From Fen-1308 sp035319125 (GTDB lineage: Bacteria > Nitrospirota > Thermodesulfovibrionia > Thermodesulfovibrionales > Dissulfurispiraceae), in assembly GCA_035319125.1 (NCBI GenBank), contig DATHDG010000020.1, positions 1 to 61,841 on the forward strand: a stretch of 61,841 bases of DNA, written 5' to 3'. A model generated the notes under the pieces. That model did not search any database. It was not told where the DNA came from and worked only from the letters and a program-made list of their open reading frames with translations. Position numbers and translations under genes: made by a program. This document shows, one piece after another, positions 8,015-16,171 of this stretch. Every line of letters begins with the position of its first letter. The stretch's first letter is position 1.

Positions 8015-9511
8015 ATGAAAATCGCCTTGATATCATCGGAGGCGGTCCCTTATTCCAAAACGGGAGGCCTGGCGGATGTAGCTGGCACGTTGTTTAAAGA
8101 GTTAGCCGACATGGGCCACGATGCTACTCTTTTTATCCCATTGTATGCTGCCACCAAAGAGCGATTTCTAAAAAGGCTGACAGACTTAATAATTCAAATA
8201 GATATCCCGATAGGCTCTGTAACTAAAAAATGCAGTGTCTATTCTGAAAAGAAGTCGGGCATAAAGAACGTTAAACGGGGTAGAGTGTACTTCATATCAA
8301 ACGATGAATATTTTGGCAGATCAGAGTTATATGGCACAGCTGAAGGCGATTATCCGGATAATGACCTGAGATTCATATTTTTTTGCAGAAGCGTCCTGGA
8401 AATATGCAAATTTCTCGATCTTAAATATAATGTGCTTCATTGTAATGACTGGCAAACAAGCCTTATACCGCTCTATCTGAAAACGCTTTACCAAAACGAT
8501 CCTGTATTCTCCAAGTCGAAGACTGTCCTGACGATTCACAATATGGGATATCAAGGTTTGTTTCCGCCATCTTCGCTTGAATCCGCAGGGTTTGGTCCCG
8601 ACATTTTCAATCCGGAGGGGATCGAGTTTTACGGAAAGGTCAATTTCCTAAAGGCAGGGCTCACAGCTGCAGATTTGCTAACCACCGTAAGCCCAACTTA
8701 TGCGAGAGAGATTCTGTCGCCTGATAAAGGGTTCGGATTGGACGGCGTTCTCAGAAAGCGATCGAATGCTCTCTTCGGCGTGCTCAACGGCATCGACACA
8801 ATCGAATGGAACCCCGAGGCTGACAACCTTCTGCCCTGCAATTATTCTGTACGCAATCTAAAAGGGAAGTTCGAATGTAAACGCAAGCTCATGTTGAAAT
8901 GTTCACTTGAAGGCACTCAGGAAACTCCGCTTCTGAGCTTTATCGGAAGGCTATCATCCCAAAAAGGAATCGACCTTCTTGCGGATTCGACAGACGAATT
9001 GCTGGACAGAGGTGCGGTCCTGTTCCTGCTCGGAAAAGGCGATGAACGGTTTCAGACCCAACTTGCTGAAAAAGCTGCGCGCTACCGCCATAAAGTCTAT
9101 TTCCTTGCAGGATTTGACGAGGTGTTGGCGCATTTGGCTTATGCGGGTTCAGATATATTTCTTATGCCCTCTCAATATGAACCGTGCGGACTAGGTCAGA
9201 TGATTGCTATGCGGTACGGCACGATCCCGGTTGCATACTCAACAGGCGGATTGGCTGATACGATTATCTCTTCAGAACGCATTGACGATAGGTACCTTGC
9301 CGGAGGAAATAACGGTACAATTAAAGATACGGGGTTCTTATTCCATAAGCATAATCGTGATGCACTTATGGAAGCAGTTGACCAGGCGTTGTCTGTATAC
9401 AAACAAAAAGATATCTGGCAGATATTAATTACCAATGCTATGAGAATGGATTTTTCATGGAAAAAATCTGCGGAAAAATATCTGGAATTATATGAGCGGC
9501 CTGTCCGATAA
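8015..9511 (+). CDS. glgA: glycogen (starch) synthase
   Basis: GT5 family enzyme that extends alpha-1,4-glucan from ADP- or UDP-glucose, 498 aa. ATG 8015 gives the canonical N-terminus MKIALISSEAVPYSKTGGLADV, where KTGGL binds the nucleotide sugar; the open frame reaches back into galT but that part is not coding in this frame. The C-terminal Rossmann half shows FIGRLSSQKGID and the acceptor/donor signature MPSQYEPCGLGQMIAMRYGTIPV with STGGLADT. Other glycogen genes (glgC, glgB, glgP) are not in the window. Confidence 0.96.
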   Translation: MKIALISSEAVPYSKTGGLADVAGTLFKELADMGHDATLFIPLYAATKERFLKRLTDLIIQIDIPIGSVTKKCSVYSEKKSGIKNVKRGRVYFISNDEYFGRSELYGTAEGDYPDNDLRFIFFCRSVLEICKFLDLKYNVLHCNDWQTSLIPLYLKTLYQNDPVFSKSKTVLTIHNMGYQGLFPPSSLESAGFGPDIFNPEGIEFYGKVNFLKAGLTAADLLTTVSPTYAREILSPDKGFGLDGVLRKRSNALFGVLNGIDTIEWNPEADNLLPCNYSVRNLKGKFECKRKLMLKCSLEGTQETPLLSFIGRLSSQKGIDLLADSTDELLDRGAVLFLLGKGDERFQTQLAEKAARYRHKVYFLAGFDEVLAHLAYAGSDIFLMPSQYEPCGLGQMIAMRYGTIPVAYSTGGLADTIISSERIDDRYLAGGNNGTIKDTGFLFHKHNRDALMEAVDQALSVYKQKDIWQILITNAMRMDFSWKKSAEKYLELYERPVR

Positions 9512-9516
9512 ATCCG

Positions 9517-12189
9517 ATGAATGATCAAAACCTCTCATATGACAGAAACGACCACTCGCTGCATGATTCTCATCTCGGAACCGATGCTGAATTGCGAAGG
9601 CTTAAGGTCTTGCACACAATTACTACATCGATACTGTCTATAACTAATTTTCAGGAACTTCTAAATAACATTGCAATAGAGTCGGTAAAATTCTTCAATG
9701 CATCAGGAAGCATTCTAAGGCTACTGGAAGATGGCAAACTTAAAGTGGAGGCTTGTTCCGGCCTTTGCGATGAAATCAAGATCGAACTTGAGATAGGGGA
9801 AGGTATTTGCGGTCTGGCTGCTCAGGAGGGCAAGACAGTTTATTTTAACCGGGCTGATGGTATGCATAATGCGGCAATGGAAAGCATTGAGGTGGCAATA
9901 TGTACACCGCTTAAGATTGGTGATACGCTGACCGGAACATTCAGTTTGTACGACAAGATGACGGTAGACGGAGATATAGTCCCATTCAGTGAAGACGACA
10001 GAATTACCCTTGAAGGCTTTGCGTCGGTAGCTGCAATAGTCATCGAGAAATCGATGCTTTATGATAAGGCGCTGAAAAAGGAACGCGAGGCGGTCGAAAC
10101 GAAGAAACAGGTTGAAGAGCTTAAGGACTATCTCGAAGGTCTGATAGAGAATTCGCCGGATGCAATTGTCACCACTGACCTTAATGGCACCGTCACTTCA
10201 TGGAATGATGCTTCAGAGAAAATGTTCGGATATGCCAGGGACGAAGTAATGGGCAGGTTTCTGCCGATAGTACCACATTTTCTTGTCGATACGGAAAAAA
10301 GTTATATGATCCAGATCGGAAACGGTGAGACTCTAAAAGATCTCGAAACAGTGCGTAAAACTAAAGATGGCCGGATCATAGATGTAAACATGAATATGTC
10401 TCCGATCAAGAATTCTTCAGGTCATATCATAGGAATAAGCAGGGTCGGAAGAGACATCACAGAACGCAAGAGGATAGAGAAAGATCTCCTCCGCAAGAAC
10501 AACGAATTATCGAGATTGCTTTTCATAAGCTCAACTATGCGCGGCACACTTGAGCTGGACCGCCTGTTGAGGATGGTGCTCACCGCGGTAACAATGGGCG
10601 ACGGCCTAGGTTTCAATCGTGCGATGCTTTTTCTGATAGAAGAAGACGGCAGAACTATGAAAGGGGCGATGGGTGTCGGCCCTGCCAATCATGACGAGGC
10701 CTGGGAAATCTGGTCACGCCTTTCGATGGAAAACAAGGATATCCATGCTATTATGCAGGAAATCGAGCTTGGACCTCTGAGAAAAGACTCCATGATGGAC
10801 CGCTTGTGCTGCGGCATTACAGTGAGCCTGGATGACGACACTGTTCTCACCAGAGCCGTAAAGGAAAAAAAATCTTTTAATATCCTGGATGTTCACACAG
10901 AGCCGTTGTCGGACGCCGTTCTCATCCAACAGCTTGGCACTATGGCATATGCTGTGCTGCCGCTGATTTCCAGAAGCAAGGTGATAGGCGTCCTGTGGGT
11001 GGATAACCTCTATTCAAGAAAACCGATCACAGATCATGACATGAACATCCTCAAGGGATTCACTGATCAAATAGCATCGGCAATCGAAAACCTGCGTCTC
11101 TTCGAGCACGTAACTGAAGCTGAGCAAGAGCTTGAAAATATTTTTGAATCGATCTCAGACCTCTTATATATAAATGGCAGGGATTATTCAATTAAAAAGA
11201 TCAATCGGGCGGTGGTTGACAAGATAGGCAAACCGCCTCATGAAATCATCGGGAAGAAATGTTACGAAATCTTTCATGGAATGGATAGCCCATGGGACCT
11301 GTGTCCCCATCGTAAGACTATCTCATCAAACAGATCGTATGTGGGTGAAGTGGATGACCCAAATCTTGGCGGGACATTTCTGATATCGAGCTCACCTCTT
11401 TTCGATCAGAGCGGTGAATTGACAGGTACGGTGCATATTGCCCGAGATGTTTCAGAGATAAAGAAGCTGAAAGAAAAGATGGTTTCTATCGAAAGGATGG
11501 CTGCGCTCGGCGAGATGGCCGCCAAGGTAGCTCATGAAATCAGAAATCCGTTGCTTTCCATAGGTGGATTCGCACGCAGATTAGAAAAGCGCCTCGATAG
11601 TAATCTGAAGGAGCATGCTAAAATTATCGTTGACGAGGTGAGGCGCCTTGAAGGTATACTGAACAATACTCTCAGCTTTGTTAAGAGCTCTATTACTGAG
11701 CGAAGTGAAGTAGCCGCTGCCGATCTTATCGCTGACATATCTACCCTGCTTGAGCCGGCGGTGAATGAACGCGGGAATGTGCTTAAACAAAATATTGACC
11801 ATTCCGTATTGCTGATGATTAATTACGACAGGATGAAGGAAGCTATCCTGAATCTCGTCAGCAATGCAAACAATGCTACAGAAAACGGCACGATTACCGT
11901 TAGCGTGTATTCTGAATCTTCATTCACTGAGCCTGACCTTCTCGGTCATAGGGCTGAGGAAAGAGAGGCTATTATTGAAATACGGGACACTGGTCACGGC
12001 ATTAGGGAAGAAGATCTGAACAGGATATGGGACCCTTTCTTCACCACCCGACCCACAGGTACCGGGTTGGGACTATCAATTACAAAGAGAATAGTGGAAG
12101 AGCATGCAGGAAAGATAGACGTGGAAAGCAATGCTGGTGAAGGCACTATTTTCAGAATTTATTTGCCGCTTAAAGGAGGCCAGGCATGA
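9517..12189 (+). CDS. cytoplasmic sensor histidine kinase, GAF-PAS-GAF-PAS-HisKA-HATPase
   Basis: 890 aa with no membrane segment, so probably a soluble sensor of an internal signal. Order by approximate residue: GAF 30-175; PAS 205-320 (begins LIENSPDAIVTTDLNG); GAF 335-525 (contains LFLIEEDG and VIGVLWVDN); PAS 538-645, which includes several Cys (KKCYEIFHG, DLCPHR) of a kind seen in redox- or heme-linked PAS domains; HisKA with phospho-acceptor His in AAKVAHEIRNPLLS near 672; HATPase with N-box SNANNATENG, G1 DTGHGI and G2 GTGLGLS. It overlaps the downstream receiver gene by 4 nt (ATGA), so the pair forms a two-component system. The start is 5 nt after glgA. Confidence 0.93.
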   Translation: MNDQNLSYDRNDHSLHDSHLGTDAELRRLKVLHTITTSILSITNFQELLNNIAIESVKFFNASGSILRLLEDGKLKVEACSGLCDEIKIELEIGEGICGLAAQEGKTVYFNRADGMHNAAMESIEVAICTPLKIGDTLTGTFSLYDKMTVDGDIVPFSEDDRITLEGFASVAAIVIEKSMLYDKALKKEREAVETKKQVEELKDYLEGLIENSPDAIVTTDLNGTVTSWNDASEKMFGYARDEVMGRFLPIVPHFLVDTEKSYMIQIGNGETLKDLETVRKTKDGRIIDVNMNMSPIKNSSGHIIGISRVGRDITERKRIEKDLLRKNNELSRLLFISSTMRGTLELDRLLRMVLTAVTMGDGLGFNRAMLFLIEEDGRTMKGAMGVGPANHDEAWEIWSRLSMENKDIHAIMQEIELGPLRKDSMMDRLCCGITVSLDDDTVLTRAVKEKKSFNILDVHTEPLSDAVLIQQLGTMAYAVLPLISRSKVIGVLWVDNLYSRKPITDHDMNILKGFTDQIASAIENLRLFEHVTEAEQELENIFESISDLLYINGRDYSIKKINRAVVDKIGKPPHEIIGKKCYEIFHGMDSPWDLCPHRKTISSNRSYVGEVDDPNLGGTFLISSSPLFDQSGELTGTVHIARDVSEIKKLKEKMVSIERMAALGEMAAKVAHEIRNPLLSIGGFARRLEKRLDSNLKEHAKIIVDEVRRLEGILNNTLSFVKSSITERSEVAAADLIADISTLLEPAVNERGNVLKQNIDHSVLLMINYDRMKEAILNLVSNANNATENGTITVSVYSESSFTEPDLLGHRAEEREAIIEIRDTGHGIREEDLNRIWDPFFTTRPTGTGLGLSITKRIVEEHAGKIDVESNAGEGTIFRIYLPLKGGQA

Positions 12190-12536
12190 AAATACTGGTT
12201 GTAGACGATGAGAAGAACATACTTAAACTGTACAAAGCTGAATTAGAAGATGAAGGTTACACGGTAGTGACGGCGAATTCAGGCAAAGAAGCGCTGGATG
12301 TATTTAGAGCAGAAGAGCCGGATGTCGTAACTCTTGACATAATGATGCCTGACATGGATGGGATTCAAGTATTGAGGCAGTTAAAACAGGAAAAACCTCA
12401 GACACCGGTTATAATGCTTACTGCATATGACTATAGAGATGATTTTTCGGTTTGGGTTTCGGATGCTTACGTTGTCAAGTCTTCCGATCTGGTTACACTC
12501 AAAAATACCATTAAACAAATAATTGAAAAAAAATAA
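12186..12536 (+). CDS. single-domain response regulator (CheY-like receiver)
   Basis: 116 aa receiver domain without output domain, partner of the preceding kinase by overlap. Acidic pocket VDDEKN, phospho-acceptor Asp in LDIMMPDMDG, switch Thr in MLTAYDY. The conserved Lys is present in VVKSSD, although the usual KPF is replaced by KSS. With no DNA-binding domain, it must act through protein contact or a phosphorelay. The last bases overlap the TTG start of the methyltransferase gene. Confidence 0.93.
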   Translation: MKILVVDDEKNILKLYKAELEDEGYTVVTANSGKEALDVFRAEEPDVVTLDIMMPDMDGIQVLRQLKQEKPQTPVIMLTAYDYRDDFSVWVSDAYVVKSSDLVTLKNTIKQIIEKK

Positions 12537-13785
12537 TTCGTTCATAACCGTTAAAGCGGACCTCCCCGCCTATGGTGGTTTTTCCCTCGCTCGCGACAAG
12601 GGTGCTGTATTGTTGATCAGAAATGCTGTGCCCGGTGAGACTGTAGAAGCCAGAATAGACGAGCGCAAACATGATCACGCATTTGCATCAGTCATAAGAG
12701 TATTAGCCGCTTCACCAGATAGAGTAGAACCCCCATGCACGGTATTTGGTTTGTGCGGAGGCTGTCAGCTCCAATACATCTCTTATCCGCGACAGGTAAC
12801 AATCAAAGAAGAGATTCTGTCAGACTGTTTATGCCGTATCGCAAAAAAGCATGTTGAAATATCCAACGCGTTTGTCGGCACCAGCCCCTGGAATTACAGA
12901 TATCGAGGCCAGTTCAAGATCGGCAAAGGTTCTTTCGGCTTTTACCGCGAGAAGACACGGGATGTAATAGATTTCGATTATTGCCCCATAATGAGTACTC
13001 AGGTCAACAGCCTGTTTGCAAAGGCTCGTGAGGTATACAGATCCGCTCGCGCTCTATTTGATGGGATTTCTGAGTTTCATATCTCCAGTGGAGATACAGG
13101 GCTGGCTTTTCTTAAATCAACAACAAAGATATCAACAGCGCGTTGGAACCAAATCGCAATGCTGCTTCTGGAAGCCGGATTCGGAGGAGTCAGTGGCACA
13201 TCCGGAAACGGCAAATCTGTCAGTTTCGGCAATGAACTTATGACCCTTGACTTGGAAGGGCTGAGATATTCTGTTTCAGCCCGCAGTTTCTTCCAGAGCA
13301 ATTGGGATCTTAACAAAGCTCTCGTACGATACATACTAACAAGTATGCAGCCGCTTGTTAAGAAAAGAGTTATCGACCTTTATTCTGGTGCAGGTAATTT
13401 TTCGCTACCTTTTGCTTCTAACGGCGCAGATGTCTACGCAATAGAAGAGAATCCGGAGGCAGTCATCGATGGCAAAAGAAATGCCCAGCTAAACAGCATA
13501 AGGAATTGCCGCTTCATCGAGTGCCCGGCTGAGCGCCTCAAAGTGTGTGACACTGTCGATATCCTGATAGTCGATCCGCCAAGACCGGGCCTTTCCAATA
13601 CTGCTCTCGACAAAATCCTGGTGCTCGAACCAGAACGAATAGCGTATATCTCATGCAACCCTTCGACGCTGGCCAGGGATGTAAAGAAGCTCGTGGGCCT
13701 GTATGATCTGGAATCAGTGCGTGTTATTGATTTTTTCCCTCAGACATATCACATAGAATCTTTAGCAATTTTGCGGCTGCGTTAA
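12523..13785 (+). CDS. TrmA/RumA (RlmD)-family RNA (uracil-5-)-methyltransferase
   Basis: SAM-dependent m5U methyltransferase of rRNA or tRNA, 420 aa. The start appears to be TTG at 12523, overlapping the receiver gene by 14 nt. An N-terminal TRAM-like domain is followed by the 4Fe-4S cysteines in CTVFGLCGGCQLQ plus the later FDYCPI. The SAM loop is DLYSGAGNFSLP; the catalytic Cys lies in SCNPSTLARD, and NPST plus the terminal DFFPQTYHIESLA are family hallmarks. Sequence alone does not decide between 23S U1939, 23S U747 and tRNA T-loop specificity. Confidence 0.9.
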   Translation: MKKNNSFITVKADLPAYGGFSLARDKGAVLLIRNAVPGETVEARIDERKHDHAFASVIRVLAASPDRVEPPCTVFGLCGGCQLQYISYPRQVTIKEEILSDCLCRIAKKHVEISNAFVGTSPWNYRYRGQFKIGKGSFGFYREKTRDVIDFDYCPIMSTQVNSLFAKAREVYRSARALFDGISEFHISSGDTGLAFLKSTTKISTARWNQIAMLLLEAGFGGVSGTSGNGKSVSFGNELMTLDLEGLRYSVSARSFFQSNWDLNKALVRYILTSMQPLVKKRVIDLYSGAGNFSLPFASNGADVYAIEENPEAVIDGKRNAQLNSIRNCRFIECPAERLKVCDTVDILIVDPPRPGLSNTALDKILVLEPERIAYISCNPSTLARDVKKLVGLYDLESVRVIDFFPQTYHIESLAILRLR

Positions 13786-13801
13786 AATGTCAGTTTATAG
13801 T
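13771..13801 (+). promoter_or_regulatory. possible promoter for the inositol-phosphatase gene
   Basis: TTGCGG (13771-13776) and TATAGT (13796-13801) with a 19-nt spacer. The -10 ends 10 nt before the ATG at 13812, and no ribosome-binding site is visible, so the transcript would have a leader of a few nucleotides. Confidence 0.3.
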
Positions 13802-13811
13802 CTGGCTATCA

Positions 13812-14618
13812 ATGATGAAAAGTGATTTTCTCAATACCGCAATACAGACAGCTCTGCGGGCGGGCGAATTAGTAGCCGCCAATTGCGGGAAGTTAGGCGC
13901 AGTGGATATAACCATCAAGCAGGCTTTTGATTTCGTCACACGTGTCGATACCGAATCAGAAAAATTAATCATAGAAAGCATTCATAGAAGTTTTCCGGAT
14001 CACCATATTCTCGCAGAAGAATCGCATCACGACATCGAAACAGACGGCTTTCGGTGGATAATCGATCCTTTGGATGGAACGACTAATTATATCCATGGCT
14101 TTCCGATGTGTGCCGTCTCAATTGCGCTGCAACATGGGAAAGAACTCATTACCGGCGTTGTCTATGATCCGCTCAGGAAAGAACTGTTCACAGCGGTCAA
14201 AGGAGAAAACGCCTTCATCAATGGCCATAAAATAGCAGTGTCACCTCTGAAAGATATAAAAAGTGCCCTGATTGCAACAGGATTTCCATTCAAAAGAAGA
14301 GAAATGACAGACCATTATATTGAACTTTTTAGAACTATATTCCACGAAGTTGGTGACATACGAAGGGCCGGCTCTGCGGCGCTGGACCTTTCTTATGTGG
14401 CATGTGGTCGTCTTGACGGTTTTTTTGAAATAGGGCTGGCTCCGTGGGATTGCGCGGCTGCAGCTCTAATGATCACTGAAGCTGGCGGAATTATTACCGA
14501 CTTCGGAGGTGGGGGAGATTTTTTAAAAACAGGAAACATTGTTGCTGGAAATGCTTTTACACACTCAATGCTGCTGGAACATGTTAAGAGCATCTTTACA
14601 GGCATATTAGATAGATAA
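13812..14618 (+). CDS. suhB: inositol monophosphatase family protein
   Basis: Mg2+-dependent sugar-phosphate phosphatase of the IMPase/FBPase superfamily, 268 aa. Metal-site motifs: EES (after ILA), the signature WIIDPLDGTTNYIHGFP near residues 78-94, and WDCAAAALMITEAGG near 217-231. Two adjacent ATG codons (13812, 13815) could start it. Members hydrolyse inositol-1-phosphate or fructose-1,6-bisphosphate, and SuhB also has an rRNA transcription role in E. coli; which applies here is unknown. Confidence 0.9.
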   Translation: MMKSDFLNTAIQTALRAGELVAANCGKLGAVDITIKQAFDFVTRVDTESEKLIIESIHRSFPDHHILAEESHHDIETDGFRWIIDPLDGTTNYIHGFPMCAVSIALQHGKELITGVVYDPLRKELFTAVKGENAFINGHKIAVSPLKDIKSALIATGFPFKRREMTDHYIELFRTIFHEVGDIRRAGSAALDLSYVACGRLDGFFEIGLAPWDCAAAALMITEAGGIITDFGGGGDFLKTGNIVAGNAFTHSMLLEHVKSIFTGILDR

Positions 14619-14654
14619 TTGAATAAATGCGCTTCTTAACTCATCACCTCAAAC

Positions 14655-14681
14655 ATTAAGAAGAATTCATGATTTCTTAAT
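14655..14681 (+). terminator. AT-rich hairpin after suhB
   Basis: ATTAAGAA (14655-14662) and TTCTTAAT (14674-14681) form a perfect 8-bp inverted repeat with an 11-nt loop, followed by a pyrimidine-rich tract. It is a weak terminator by stability. It could instead be a regulator-binding palindrome upstream of the Crp/Fnr gene. Confidence 0.3.
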
Positions 14682-14891
14682 CTTTCCTTAATCATTTCAT
14701 TTTATTATTAATACAGTCACGTTCGATAATTCAGATTCATTATTATTGAGTTATTGATCGACAAAGCATCGGTGCAATATATCAGAGAGAATGACTTTTT
14801 ATGACCGTCCACAGTTGAAAGTAAATCGATATATAAGATCTTTAAGGTTGGTACATGCAAGGTCTGTGTTTATCGTAACTGGAGGTGACAG

Positions 14892-15620
14892 ATGAATAAT
14901 CGCCCCGATTTATATCAAGAGCTTGGGAAAATGCAGATATTTTCATCTCTGAACAGAAAAGAGATTGGAGATATAGTGGATAAAGTCTCGATCAAGGAAT
15001 ATCAAAAAGACGATGTGATATTATGGGAAGGCGATGCTAATTCTTATGTGTATTTAGTGTTGTCAGGGCGTGTCAAGGTTGTCCAAGCGGTGGAAGACGG
15101 CAAAGAGCTAATCAGGGCGATTCATGGGCCAGGTGACTCATTCGGCGAACTATCGTTACTTGACTGCATTGCTTCTCCTGCCGAGGTCGTAGCCATGGAG
15201 CAAACATCTGTCGCCATCATTGACAGGGAAAATTTTCTCACCATTATTCATACTCATCACAAAGTACTCAATAATGTACTTCACATGTTCTGCATGAGGC
15301 TTAGAAATCTCTGGGAAAGGGCACAGATCATCAATTTTAAAAGTCCCGAGCAGAGATTAAATCTGCTCTTTAGACAGTTATCTGCCGACTACGGAGAGCA
15401 GATTGAAGAAGGCACTTTATTGAACATCAGATTAACGCATCAGACACTAGCTGCTATGACCGGCCTATGCCGCGAGACAGTTACCAGGGCTCTTGATACA
15501 TTAAAAAGAGACAAATATATCAAAATACATAAAGGGGATAAAAAAGTGATCTTGCTCCACAGTTTCCTGAAATGCCATTCTGCTATTTCGGGACATATGC
15601 CTAATATGTGCCAAACTTAA
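14892..15620 (+). CDS. Crp/Fnr-family transcriptional regulator
   Basis: 242 aa. The N-terminal cyclic-nucleotide-binding-type beta roll (about residues 18-125) contains the GDSFGELSLLD motif typical of the family. The C-terminal winged helix-turn-helix is clear: LTHQTLAAMTGLCRETVTRAL (recognition helix with RETVTR). There is no N-terminal cysteine cluster for an Fnr-type Fe-S centre, so it is not a classical Fnr. Start ATG follows GGAGGTG by 5 nt. The 270-base upstream region is AT rich, with several half-palindromes suitable for self-regulation. Confidence 0.92.
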   Translation: MNNRPDLYQELGKMQIFSSLNRKEIGDIVDKVSIKEYQKDDVILWEGDANSYVYLVLSGRVKVVQAVEDGKELIRAIHGPGDSFGELSLLDCIASPAEVVAMEQTSVAIIDRENFLTIIHTHHKVLNNVLHMFCMRLRNLWERAQIINFKSPEQRLNLLFRQLSADYGEQIEEGTLLNIRLTHQTLAAMTGLCRETVTRALDTLKRDKYIKIHKGDKKVILLHSFLKCHSAISGHMPNMCQT

Positions 15621-15679
15621 CACAGGCTGGGCTCATTAATCATATGGCATATGGCTATATCATGTTGCGCATAAATGCA

Positions 15680-15994
15680 TTAATTACTTGATATCTTTAC
15701 ATCGTAGCCGAGAATATCACCCAACGGGGCTGAAACCCTGCGTGCCGCAATACCCTCTGCGTTGAGAAAAGAGACAAATTTTATGTCAAGATATAACTGC
15801 TGAGAATTATATATGCGTAACAGCATCCGCACATCTTCAGGCCTGCCGTTAAACATGACTCCTCCGTTGTCCCCCGCGTCAAGATAGTACGGCAGAGGTC
15901 CTGTAGCATCGGGCTTCCACCGCCTCAGATCCCGAAGCCTTATACCGGTGTCAACTAATGTGCAATCCATAATATTAATCGTATTGTATGTCAT
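15680..15994 (-). CDS. hypothetical protein
   Basis: 104 aa reading frame, convergent with the Crp/Fnr gene. Composition is protein-like, with no membrane segment. Purine-rich GGGGGAAAAG lies 4-5 nt before the ATG and is a plausible ribosome-binding site. No family recognised; the middle holds an acidic/glycine stretch (DAGDNGGVMFNGRPEDV) and the C-terminus a hydrophobic beta-like pattern. Could be a small regulator or partner of the neighbouring sensor kinase; that is only a positional guess. Confidence 0.5.
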   Translation of the reverse strand: MTYNTINIMDCTLVDTGIRLRDLRRWKPDATGPLPYYLDAGDNGGVMFNGRPEDVRMLLRIYNSQQLYLDIKFVSFLNAEGIAARRVSAPLGDILGYDVKISSN

Positions 15995-16171
15995 GCTTCT
16001 TTTCCCCCATCCTATATAACTAGATATTGTATTGCTAAAACCATGCCTTGCCTGATGTCCTTAAATGTCAATGAGTTAGAATTCATAACAAATAACCTTC
16101 TATAGATAATATTAACAATATTGAAATAATATTATCAATTTTGTCAGATACTCTCATTTTTTTCACCTTTG

